Shown here: piece by piece, positions 43,066-50,951 of the stretch
Layout of the letters: each line of letters starts with the position of its first letter
Numbering within the stretch: the stretch's first letter is position 1
Assembly (NCBI RefSeq): GCF_003207815.1
Contig: NZ_NKTX01000008.1
Span: forward strand, 1-64,000
Direction: 5' to 3'
From: Komagataeibacter oboediens
GTDB lineage: Bacteria > Pseudomonadota > Alphaproteobacteria > Acetobacterales > Acetobacteraceae
Length of the DNA stretch: 64,000 bases
The notes under the pieces: generated by a model
What the model saw: the letters and a program-made list of their open reading frames with translations, nothing else
Databases searched by the model: none
Told to the model about the DNA's origin: nothing
Position numbers and translations under genes: made by a program

Positions 43066-43839
43066 TCATGCCGCGCCATCGTGCATCGCACGCAGGCATT
43101 CGTCGCCGCTGGTGACGAAACCGAAGCACTGCCGCACGTTATAGACCGTCGCCTGCGCGCAGAAATCGGGCGATGTCGTGGCGGCGCAGTCCTCCAGCAG
43201 AATGCAGTCATACCCAAGACAGCTTGCATCCTGCAACGTGGCCATGACGCACTGGTCCATATTGACCCCCGCGAACAGCAGCGTGTCCACCCGCAGGTTA
43301 CGCAGCACGCTGTCCAGCACCGTGTCCCAGAAGCCGCTCATGCGGTATTTGTCCACGTGGAGGTCACGCGACGCATCAGCCGCCAGTTCATCCACGATGC
43401 CGGCACTCCAGCTGCCATGTTCCAGCACGTGGGCATCATGCACCGGGAGCGCCCCGCCAAGACCCACGCCGTGTCCCTCGGGGTCATAGACATGCAGCAG
43501 GGAAGGGGGAATGTTGGCCAGATCCTTCCGGTTGCCCCAGTTCACCCATATCACCGGCACGCCTGCGCCGCGCAGGGCGGGCAGCAGGCGCGACAGTGGC
43601 GCGATTGGCGCGCGCGCGGGCGTGATGTCCACCCCGATCCCGGCCAGCCAGCCCTCGGGGTGACAGAAATCATTCTGCATGTCGATCACGATCATGGCCG
43701 TCCGCGCCAGGTCAAGCGTGACCTGCTTGGGCGGCGCGCTGAGCGTGACTAGACGCGGCGTGACGGAGGGGCGCACAAGGTTGGCGGTGGTGTCGGACAC
43801 CTGCCAGCGGTTACGGGTGTTGCAGCCCAGCGGGTTCAT
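43066..43839 (-). CDS. Isochorismatase-family cysteine hydrolase (amidase)
   Basis: 257 residues with the family triad: Asp53 in VIDMQNDFCHP, Lys164 in HVDKYRMSGF and Cys197 in GVNMDQCVMAT, preceded by the usual cis-peptide region. Relatives include RutB, N-carbamoylsarcosine amidase, biuret hydrolase and nicotinamidase; residues around the active site do not decide between them. A GGAAG site precedes the ATG at 43839. It is the last gene of a seven- or eight-gene minus-strand operon, 11 bp after the cupin gene. A carbamoyl- or amide-bearing intermediate is the likely substrate, since creatininase and deaminase homologues are in the same locus. Confidence 0.85.
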   Translation of the reverse strand: MNPLGCNTRNRWQVSDTTANLVRPSVTPRLVTLSAPPKQVTLDLARTAMIVIDMQNDFCHPEGWLAGIGVDITPARAPIAPLSRLLPALRGAGVPVIWVNWGNRKDLANIPPSLLHVYDPEGHGVGLGGALPVHDAHVLEHGSWSAGIVDELAADASRDLHVDKYRMSGFWDTVLDSVLRNLRVDTLLFAGVNMDQCVMATLQDASCLGYDCILLEDCAATTSPDFCAQATVYNVRQCFGFVTSGDECLRAMHDGAA

Positions 43840-43850
43840 CGGGTCTTCCT

Positions 43851-44270
43851 TCAGCCGCACAGGACCGCACGGTCCTCATCATCCAGTTCGACAGGCGTGC
43901 CGCGACGGATCAGCGCACCGAATTTTTCATCCGGCACCATGACCGTCAGGGTATAGAGCTTTTTATCGCCGGTATTTTCCACGATATGCTCCGACCCCGG
44001 CTTGACCAGCAGTGCATCCCCCTTGCGCAGTTCGGTGGCCTGCCCGTTGCACAGCGCGCGGCCCTGTCCACTCAGCACGAAAAACAGTTCATCTGCCGCC
44101 CGGTGCGTGTTGGGCGGTGTCTTGCCGCCGACCGTGAAGATTTCCACAACGGCGACGCAGATCGTCCCGCCATCCTTTTCATCAAACAGCAGCACGAAAT
44201 AGTTGCTGTCATTGGGTGAAATGCGACGGGCCTCGATCTGGCCGACCGATCTCTTGTAAAAGGCGTTCAT
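43851..44270 (-). CDS. Small cupin-domain protein
   Basis: 139 residues with one cupin barrel. Motif 1 reads GGKTPPNTHRAADELFFVLSG and motif 2 is GDALLVKPGSEHIVEN. The metal ligands His (THR), Glu (DE) and His (EH) are present, so it may bind Fe, Mn or Zn. Such proteins act as dioxygenases, isomerases or binding proteins. GGAGA lies 5-6 nt before the ATG at 44270, which is 1 nt past the upstream stop, so the gene is tightly coupled in the operon. Function within the pathway is unknown. Confidence 0.8.
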   Translation of the reverse strand: MNAFYKRSVGQIEARRISPNDSNYFVLLFDEKDGGTICVAVVEIFTVGGKTPPNTHRAADELFFVLSGQGRALCNGQATELRKGDALLVKPGSEHIVENTGDKKLYTLTVMVPDEKFGALIRRGTPVELDDEDRAVLCG

Positions 44271-44271
44271 G

Positions 44272-45921
44272 TCATTCTCCGGCTGGTGAAAGGGGAAGAT
44301 GCAAGCATGTGCCGCCATCCCCGGTCACGATGTGTACGGTGGTCACGGTCATGTCCGGCAGGGCGGCGTCACATGGCGCGACACCCGTACCGGGATTGAG
44401 GGGAAAGGCCGGAAAGCATGACAGGGAAACCGAAAGCCGCAGGGCTTCGCCCGCTTCCACCCGCGCACAGGTGGCGCGCATGGGCACGGTGGTCTCTCCC
44501 GGTCCGGCCCTGGCATAACCTTCCGCAAGGGTATAGGCCTGCCCCGCTGCGCTTATGCGCGACAGAACGGCATGCAGGTCAAAGGACGGATGCGCGCTGC
44601 GCACCACAAACCGGCACATGACCTGACCACACAGCAGGTGCGGCGCGGTCAGTGGCGGGGTGGTGAATGTCGCGATGTCAGACCGGGCATCCGTCCGGCT
44701 GCGGTCAACCGGGCCGACCGGCATGCCAAAACTGCCGCCCTGCGCCGGGGCGGGCCGCCATGGGTCAAGGGTCAGGGACTGCGGCACATCCGCATCCGGC
44801 CGGATCTGGCCTGCGGGCACAAGCCCCCCGTCGCGCGTATCAATGGCGGCACGCCCGGTTCCGGACAGGTGGAACATGGCCTGAGGTTCCGGCAGGTCGG
44901 CGCCATCGCGCCAGACATGCGCCCCCATATCAAACAGGCGCACGGGCGCGTCAGGCGTGGCGGGGGGACGGTCTTTCAGCCACTGGTCGAACCAGCGGAC
45001 CTGCTGCTGGTCAATATCGGTTATGGCGTCATTGCCAAAATCCAGATCCCCGGTGCGCCGGTCCCACGGGAAATGCCCCCATGGTCCCACCAGCAGCCGC
45101 GCCGGAACATGGCCCGACAGCGCCCGCCATGCCGCCAGCGTGCCGGGCAGGTGGCTGTCGTACCACCCACCAATCAGGAAAACCGCCGGTTTGCTGGCAA
45201 TGATCGCATCCACATGCGCGGCGGGCGAGATTGATGCCCAGTACGGGTCATCCGCCGGGGTATCCAGCCATGTGGTATAATGGCTGTACCGGCGCAGCAG
45301 GTCGAGAATGGGCGGCCTGACAGGTGTCGACCCGGAAAAGGACATGCCGCGCGATGCCGCGAACAGGGTCGCCTGTGCTGCGTGGTCCCCGGCAAGACGC
45401 GCGGTCTCGGCCGCAAGCTGTATCGCCCACCCCAGGTTGGCGCGCAGGGGAAAGGCGTCATTTTCATAGGCCCAGTCACGGCGCAGGTCCCAGCCGATCA
45501 TGGCTGGTGCCAGCGCGCGCAGGGCAGGGCAGTCCTGGGTCGCGGCCAGTAGCTGGTTGGTTCCCTGAAAGGAAAACCCGAACATCCCGACCCGCCCCGA
45601 GCTGCCTGGCAATCCGGCAGCCCAGTTGACCGTATCCACCCCGTCCTGCGCTTCATACCGGAACAGGTCGAACGTGCCGCCGGATTCACCACGTCCGCGT
45701 GCGTCCTGCATGACCACGATATACCCACGTGCCGCGTACCATTCCGGCGGCGCATAGCACAGCGATGTGCCGATACGCCGGCCATAGGCCTGCCGCATCA
45801 GCAGGACGGGAAACGGCCCGTCCCCTTCGGGCTGCCATATGTCGGCCACCAGCACCGTCCCGTCGCGCGCGCACATGCGTTCGGTGCGCGGCGCGGCCAC
45901 GGCGTACAGCCTGTCCGTCAT
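44272..45921 (-). CDS. CocE/NonD-family serine hydrolase
   Basis: A 549-residue alpha/beta hydrolase of the X-Pro dipeptidyl-peptidase/cocaine-esterase type. The nucleophile is Ser117 in GFSFQGTN, the His candidate is in VGPWGHFPW and the acid in VRLFDMGAHVW. The C-terminal jelly-roll domain (from about 330) is characteristic. Relatives cleave esters, amides or acyl-peptide bonds, including beta-lactam side-chain esters and amides. No signal peptide, so cytosolic. Its ATG overlaps the stop of the FAD oxidase gene (ATGA). In this operon it may release an acyl group from an imported substrate. Confidence 0.85.
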   Translation of the reverse strand: MTDRLYAVAAPRTERMCARDGTVLVADIWQPEGDGPFPVLLMRQAYGRRIGTSLCYAPPEWYAARGYIVVMQDARGRGESGGTFDLFRYEAQDGVDTVNWAAGLPGSSGRVGMFGFSFQGTNQLLAATQDCPALRALAPAMIGWDLRRDWAYENDAFPLRANLGWAIQLAAETARLAGDHAAQATLFAASRGMSFSGSTPVRPPILDLLRRYSHYTTWLDTPADDPYWASISPAAHVDAIIASKPAVFLIGGWYDSHLPGTLAAWRALSGHVPARLLVGPWGHFPWDRRTGDLDFGNDAITDIDQQQVRWFDQWLKDRPPATPDAPVRLFDMGAHVWRDGADLPEPQAMFHLSGTGRAAIDTRDGGLVPAGQIRPDADVPQSLTLDPWRPAPAQGGSFGMPVGPVDRSRTDARSDIATFTTPPLTAPHLLCGQVMCRFVVRSAHPSFDLHAVLSRISAAGQAYTLAEGYARAGPGETTVPMRATCARVEAGEALRLSVSLSCFPAFPLNPGTGVAPCDAALPDMTVTTVHIVTGDGGTCLHLPLSPAGE

Positions 45922-47279
45922 GCCGGGGTTTCCTGCGCCACCGGGGTAAAGCTGCGCATCTTGCCGGGATTGAGCAGGCCCATCGGGTCATTGCGCTGCT
46001 TGGCCGCCAGCAGTTCCGGGGCGATCTGCTGGCGCGGGCTACCGTCCTCCAGCGTATAGACATGGGGGTTGGCCACGCTGACCCCATGCGCGCGGAACAG
46101 GGCGATGATCGCATCCAGCCGGTCCTGCGTGGTGAACCGGAATACCGGCAGGCCCGCGCAGGCGATCTGGCCGCCAACATTCATGAACTCCAGGTGGAAC
46201 ATCACCTCCTCACCCAGCAGCCGCGTCATCGTATCCACGCTTTCAAGCATATCCTGCGCGGGATGGAGACATTGCAGGTAGGTAAAGGAGCGGTCCTTCT
46301 TGAGCACCTGCAGGGTCGTGTGGTTCCACGTCAGTTCATACAGCGGCATCCGCGTGGGGTCGTCCTCGGCCTCATGCATGGCGGCGCGGTAGCATATGCT
46401 GCCATTCTGCTGGCGTGCGAGGTCGTCTACCACCGCCACGGCTGCAGGCGCCACCATGGCAATGACGATCGCATGGCCCGGCGGCACGACATCGGATAGA
46501 TGCGGGAAATAGGGGACAAGCCGCGCGTCGATCACGCTGACCAGTTTCCTGTCGATGCCCGGCTGCATGGCCAGTGAGCGCCCGAACGCGGCGGCCGCGG
46601 CAAAATCCGCAAAGCCAATGGCCAGATCCTGCCATGCGATCACCGGCTCGACCGGTACGTCCACTTCCGTCACGATGCCCGTGGTGCCATAGGCATGCTG
46701 CAGGCAGAACACCTCCCTGCCGCGCAGGTCCTGCACCTCGGGTTCGACTGCGAGGGAGACAAGCCGCGCACCCAGCAGGTTGCCCGGATTGCTCAGCCCG
46801 CCCCACCTGACCGAACCGATGCCGCCGGACCCCCCGCAGTAGAAACCACCAATCGACGCCGTGCGCTTGGTGGAGGGGAACATGCGGATTTCCAGCCCCT
46901 GCCCACGCAGTTCACGGTCAAGGGCAAGGATATTGGCACCCGCCTGCACCCGGGCCACGCCGTGTTCCACCTTCAGCACACGGTTCATTTCGGTCATGTC
47001 CACGATCACGCCCTGCTGCAGCGGTACGGCCTGACCATAATTGCCCGTGCCCCCGCCGCGCACGGTCAGGGGAACATTATGCCGCCGCGCCGCCCGGGCT
47101 ATGTCCAGCACGTCGTCCGTCGTGCGGGGCATGACCACCGCCTGCGCCGCCAGCCCGTGCAACCGCGCCTTCAGTGCCGGGCTGTACCAGTAGAAATCCC
47201 GGCTTTTGCGCTTGACGATGGCAGGCTCGGTCTGGGCCGCGACATGCGGAAGGTCATTAAGGAACGTATCCAGGGTCAT
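45918..47279 (-). CDS. FAD-binding (PCMH-type) oxidoreductase
   Basis: 453 residues of the vanillyl-alcohol-oxidase/GlcD superfamily. The PCMH domain has AVVMPRTTDDVLDIARAAR and VPLTVRGGGTGNYGQ, with Thr where covalent-FAD enzymes often have His, so FAD is probably non-covalent at this position. The central SIGGFYCGGSGGIGSVRWG follows. The C-terminus ends in DPMGLLNPGKMRSF, typical of the family. GGAGAG precedes the ATG at 47279; the longer frame is an artefact. It could oxidise a hydroxy acid, alcohol or amine intermediate. Its stop overlaps the CocE-like start, so the two are translationally coupled. Confidence 0.85.
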   Translation of the reverse strand: MTLDTFLNDLPHVAAQTEPAIVKRKSRDFYWYSPALKARLHGLAAQAVVMPRTTDDVLDIARAARRHNVPLTVRGGGTGNYGQAVPLQQGVIVDMTEMNRVLKVEHGVARVQAGANILALDRELRGQGLEIRMFPSTKRTASIGGFYCGGSGGIGSVRWGGLSNPGNLLGARLVSLAVEPEVQDLRGREVFCLQHAYGTTGIVTEVDVPVEPVIAWQDLAIGFADFAAAAAFGRSLAMQPGIDRKLVSVIDARLVPYFPHLSDVVPPGHAIVIAMVAPAAVAVVDDLARQQNGSICYRAAMHEAEDDPTRMPLYELTWNHTTLQVLKKDRSFTYLQCLHPAQDMLESVDTMTRLLGEEVMFHLEFMNVGGQIACAGLPVFRFTTQDRLDAIIALFRAHGVSVANPHVYTLEDGSPRQQIAPELLAAKQRNDPMGLLNPGKMRSFTPVAQETPA

Positions 47280-47305
47280 ATGCGTCTCTCCTATCCCCGA
47301 TCGGC

Positions 47306-48127
47306 CTAGCGCCCCAGGTCCGGCGTGACCGGGCGTATGCGCTCCAGCGGGTAGCGGGCGACTTCCGCCATCAGTTCCAGAAAGCCCTCGATGTACTTGT
47401 CTGCAACCAGCCTGCCTTTTTCCGCAGTCGCCCCCGATGCATCGCCACATGCACCCGCGGGGTGAAGGTCATGGGCATGCCAGCCGAACCCCACGCGGCC
47501 TTCGGCCTGCAGCCACTTGTATTCCCTGGCCATTTCTTCGGGCCAGGACACGAAGTTTTCCGCCCGCTCCATCCGTACCAGGTCGGGGCGCAGGTAGCAC
47601 ATGAGCGACGTTTCGACATCGCCGCCATGAATGCCGTATTTCAGTTCCTGCGGGGTGAACAGCCCCTCGGGGCAGCCGAAACGCCCCCATGCCACGCACA
47701 CCACAAACAGGTTGTGGGTCCGCCGCAGTTCCCTCGCCACGATGTCGAGTATCTGCGGCTGTCCCCCATGGGAATTGAGCAGCACCAGCCTGCGCACACC
47801 CGCGCGCGCGACGCTGGCCCCAAGGTCCAGCAGCACATGTAGCAGCGTATCAGCCGACAGCGTCAGCGTGCCAGGGTAGGCAATGTGTTCGTCACTCTTG
47901 CCCACGGCCTGCAGCGGCAGCGCCGTGATCGGCAGGTCGACGGGCGCGCGTTCCAGCGCACGTTCCAGCAGCCCCGCATTGATGCAGCTGTCCACGCTGA
48001 CAGGCAGGTGCGGCCCGTGCTGTTCAATCGCGCCCACGGGCAGCACCGCGACCGTATTGTCCGGCAGCTCACGGAACTCACGCGAGATCATGTCCTGCCA
48101 GTAGCGACGGGGAAGGGTATTGGTCAT
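47306..48127 (-). CDS. Creatininase-family amidohydrolase
   Basis: 273 residues of the creatinine amidohydrolase family. Motifs include PVGAIEQHGPHLPVSVD (30-46; Glu35, His37, Asp46 as metal ligands), LLNSHGGQ near 116-123 and HGGDVETSLM near 164-173 with the third ligand Glu. Relatives open cyclic amides (creatinine), deformylate FAPy (ArfB) or act in peptide cofactor maturation (MftE), so the fold fits ring opening but not one substrate. The gene lies between the ABC permease and the FAD oxidase in one operon. Confidence 0.88.
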   Translation of the reverse strand: MTNTLPRRYWQDMISREFRELPDNTVAVLPVGAIEQHGPHLPVSVDSCINAGLLERALERAPVDLPITALPLQAVGKSDEHIAYPGTLTLSADTLLHVLLDLGASVARAGVRRLVLLNSHGGQPQILDIVARELRRTHNLFVVCVAWGRFGCPEGLFTPQELKYGIHGGDVETSLMCYLRPDLVRMERAENFVSWPEEMAREYKWLQAEGRVGFGWHAHDLHPAGACGDASGATAEKGRLVADKYIEGFLELMAEVARYPLERIRPVTPDLGR

Positions 48128-48162
48128 ATCAGGTCAGATTCCGAAAAAAAGGGGAGCAGGCG

Positions 48163-48945
48163 TCATGTGACCGGGCGCATCCAGCGCCCGAGCAGCAGGC
48201 GTTCGATGGTGGTCATGCCACCATGCAGAACCAGCCCCGTGACAGTGATGAGGAAAAGGGCGGCGAACATGCGCGGTATGTCCATCTGGAAACCTGATTG
48301 CAGGATTTCATAGGCCAGCCCCGCGCTGTTGCCCCCCGTACCGGCCACGAATTCCGCCACGACCGCGCCGACAAGGGCCAGCCCACTGGCGATCCTGACA
48401 CCGGCCATGAACATGGGCAGCGCACTGGGAATGCGCAGCCGCAGCAGCATCTGCATGCGCGTGGCCTTGTGCATGCGGAAATAGGCCTCCAGCCCCGGAT
48501 CAACGGAACCAAGGCCGATCAGCGTGTTGGAAATGACGGGGAAAATGGCAATCAGCGTGGCGCACAGCACCAGCGTCATGGACGTTGTCTTGACCAGCAC
48601 GATGATCAGCGGCGCCACCGCCGCGATGGGGGTGACCTGCAGGATGATGACATACGGCATGAAACTGGCCTGCAGCAGCCTGTGCTGCACCAGCACGACC
48701 GCGATGGCCGTGCCCAGCAGGACCGAAACCAGCAGCGACACAAGGGTGACATACAGCGTGCTGCCCAGCGCATGAAGCAGCATGGGCCCGTTGGCATACA
48801 GCGAGGCCACGATATCGGACGGCGCCGGGAATAGGTACGTGGGAATGGCAAACAGCCGGCAGGCCGCCTGCCATATCCCCAGCGTGCACAGCCCCACCAC
48901 CACCGGTGCAAGCAGGCCCAGCCGTGCCGCATTGCGCGCGTTCAT
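48163..48945 (-). CDS. ABC transporter permease, NitT/TauT type
   Basis: 260 residues with about six membrane helices and the SsuC/TauC/ThiX-like EAA loop (AYFRMHKATRMQMLLRLRIPSALPMFMAG at about 171-199). It forms the membrane channel of the importer encoded with the next two upstream genes. The ATG at 48945 overlaps the ATPase stop (ATGA). The downstream creatininase-like gene starts 35 bp after its stop, so uptake and catabolism are one transcription unit. Confidence 0.88.
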   Translation of the reverse strand: MNARNAARLGLLAPVVVGLCTLGIWQAACRLFAIPTYLFPAPSDIVASLYANGPMLLHALGSTLYVTLVSLLVSVLLGTAIAVVLVQHRLLQASFMPYVIILQVTPIAAVAPLIIVLVKTTSMTLVLCATLIAIFPVISNTLIGLGSVDPGLEAYFRMHKATRMQMLLRLRIPSALPMFMAGVRIASGLALVGAVVAEFVAGTGGNSAGLAYEILQSGFQMDIPRMFAALFLITVTGLVLHGGMTTIERLLLGRWMRPVT

Positions 48946-49739
48946 GGATTTACGCCCTCCGCGCCGGCAAAGGTTGCATGGGTTGCCTCCGTCAGCATCT
49001 GGCTCAGGTCGCGGCACATATGGGCGAACCCGTCGCTCAGCCGGAATGCGTCGTCACGGCGGATGGCGGGGTCGATATGGTATTCACCAAATATCCGCCC
49101 CGGATTGGCCGCCATGACAATGACACGCGACGACAGGAAAACCGCCTCGTACAGCGAATGCGTGACAAAAACCGTGGTCAGCCCGTTTTCGTAGCACAGA
49201 CGCGCCATTTCCCCATCCAGCCGGTCGCGGGTGAATTCATCCAGAGCGCCGAACGGCTCATCCATCAGCAGCAGGTCGGGCCGCGTCACCAGTGCGCGCG
49301 CGATGGAGGTGCGCATTTTCATGCCGCCCGACAGCTGCGCAGGGTAATGCCGCAGCACATGGCCCAGCCCGACCTGTTCCAGCGCGGCACGGACCTGCGG
49401 CGCAGCGGTGGAGACGGGCACGCGTTCCAGGTCCAGCGGGAGGCGCACGTTATCTTCCACCCGCGCCCATGGCATGAGTGTCGGGTCCTGGAATACGAAG
49501 GCCATCCTGTGCCCTTCGGACCCCACATGCGTGAAATCGCGTCCCCACCACCGCACCAGCCCGGCCGTGGGCGGGTGGATGGAGGCAATGACCTTGAGCA
49601 GCGTGCTCTTGCCACAGCCGGACGGGCCGATCAGGCTTATGAATTCACCGGGCTGGATTTCCAGGTCAACCGGGGCAAGCGCGCGGACGCCACTGCCAAA
49701 GACCTTTTCGACCCCCCACAGGCCAACGACCGGGCTCAT
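48942..49739 (-). CDS. ABC transporter ATP-binding protein, NitT/TauT type
   Basis: 265 residues. Walker A is GPSGCGKST (about 41-49), the Q-loop is FVFQDPTLMPW, the signature is LSGGMKMR, Walker B LLLMDEPFGALD, and the switch His is in VTHSLYEA. This pattern is that of TauB/SsuB/ThiZ-like ATPases that import sulfonates, nitrate or pyrimidine precursors. Start and stop overlap the neighbouring genes by 4 nt each. It powers uptake through the permease at 48163. Confidence 0.9.
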   Translation of the reverse strand: MSPVVGLWGVEKVFGSGVRALAPVDLEIQPGEFISLIGPSGCGKSTLLKVIASIHPPTAGLVRWWGRDFTHVGSEGHRMAFVFQDPTLMPWARVEDNVRLPLDLERVPVSTAAPQVRAALEQVGLGHVLRHYPAQLSGGMKMRTSIARALVTRPDLLLMDEPFGALDEFTRDRLDGEMARLCYENGLTTVFVTHSLYEAVFLSSRVIVMAANPGRIFGEYHIDPAIRRDDAFRLSDGFAHMCRDLSQMLTEATHATFAGAEGVNP

Positions 49740-50734
49740 GCTACGGTCGTGCTCAGATGCGACACGAATTCGGTCGTATAGGCCCTGCGCCACGCCGGTG
49801 TGTCGGGAAACTGGCCATCAGCCGTGACAAGGTCATGCAGCGCCGCCCACTGGGCATCATCCATCATGCCGATCACGCTTCCTTTTTCCCCCAGCGCACT
49901 GATCCGGCGCAGCGCATCGCGCGAATAGGCAAGCTGGGCCGCCGACATGGACGGATTGTCAACGACGATATCCCTGTCCCCCGCCGTCGCATCGCCGTAC
50001 AGGTACGTGTTCCACCCCACCGCACTGGCGCGCAGGAAGCGGGTCACGTCGTCCCCGCGCCGGGCAATGACATCGCGCGTGGCCAGAAGCACGTTACCGT
50101 ATGTGCGATAGCCGGAATCAGACAGAAGCAGGTAATTGAAGGGGATGTTCTTCTGTGTCGCGGCAAAGGGTTCGGAGGTTACGAAGGTCTGGATCGCCAG
50201 ACGCGGGTTCATGACGAATGGCTGGATGTTGTAAGTATAGACACCGGCCTGCGCGTCCGAAAAACCAAATCGCGCGCGCAGCCACGGCCAGAAGGTGGCC
50301 CGCCCCTCGGTATTGATCAGGATGGGGTGCCCCTTCAGCTGGTCAAGCGCGGTAATGTCCTTGTGCACCATAAGGCCGGTCACGGATTTCTGGAACGACG
50401 TGCCTATGGCCACAACCGGCAGGTCCTTTGCCGCAGCAAGCAGCGCAAGTTCCATGCTGCCGATCATGATGTCGGCCTGACCGCCAAGCAGCAGCTGCAT
50501 GTTGTTGACCTGCGGCCCGCCCATTCTGATGGAGACGGGAACCCCGGCCTGCGCATACAGGCCGTCGGCCCGGGCCTGATAAAAACCACCGTGTTCTGCC
50601 TGGGCATACCAGTTTGTCAGCAGCCGCAGCGTCGGCTGGTCCGCCGCTGCGGGGCGCGGGCGCATGAACATGGTGGCCATCATGGCGCCGCCGGCCGCCA
50701 GCATGCTACGTCTGCCTATGCCCTGATGGTGCAT
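49736..50734 (-). CDS. ABC transporter substrate-binding protein (NMT1/ThiY-like)
   Basis: 332 residues. The N-terminus (GRRSMLAAGGAMMATMF...PAAA) is a twin-arginine-like export signal. The mature protein opens LRLLTNWYAQAEHGGFYQARADGLY, the classic NMT1/THI5-like start with the Trp and His/Gly that line a pyrimidine or aromatic-amine pocket in ThiY-type proteins. GGGGAAG precedes the ATG at 50734; the ATG at 50746 has no site. It is the first gene of the operon. By family it may bind a pyrimidine-like or other small nitrogenous compound; the true ligand is unknown. Confidence 0.87.
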   Translation of the reverse strand: MHHQGIGRRSMLAAGGAMMATMFMRPRPAAADQPTLRLLTNWYAQAEHGGFYQARADGLYAQAGVPVSIRMGGPQVNNMQLLLGGQADIMIGSMELALLAAAKDLPVVAIGTSFQKSVTGLMVHKDITALDQLKGHPILINTEGRATFWPWLRARFGFSDAQAGVYTYNIQPFVMNPRLAIQTFVTSEPFAATQKNIPFNYLLLSDSGYRTYGNVLLATRDVIARRGDDVTRFLRASAVGWNTYLYGDATAGDRDIVVDNPSMSAAQLAYSRDALRRISALGEKGSVIGMMDDAQWAALHDLVTADGQFPDTPAWRRAYTTEFVSHLSTTVA

Positions 50735-50788
50735 CGTCTTCCCCATTAACCCGGACGGCTGAATTTACAACGGCAGCGTAACATTATA

Positions 50789-50892
50789 GAATCGTATTGA
50801 TAAAGCGGTATTTTTAACATGTCGTGTTGCTTAACTGGCATCATGCTGTTCCATTGCAATCGCGGCCGGATGCGGGATTAATGATACGATTC
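50789..50892. promoter_or_regulatory. Pair of inverted 9-bp sites in the divergent promoter
   Basis: GAATCGTAT (50789-50797) and its exact reverse complement ATACGATTC (50884-50892) lie 95 bp apart between the ABC/creatininase operon and the deaminase-like gene. Flanking bases are also similar. The arrangement suits two half-operators of one regulator acting on both promoters, possibly by looping. No regulator gene is adjacent. Confidence 0.4.
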
Positions 50893-50951
50893 CGTTCTGG
50901 ACAGGTCGCGCGCAGGGGCATGGCAGGCAGGCGGCATGGACCCGGGACATA

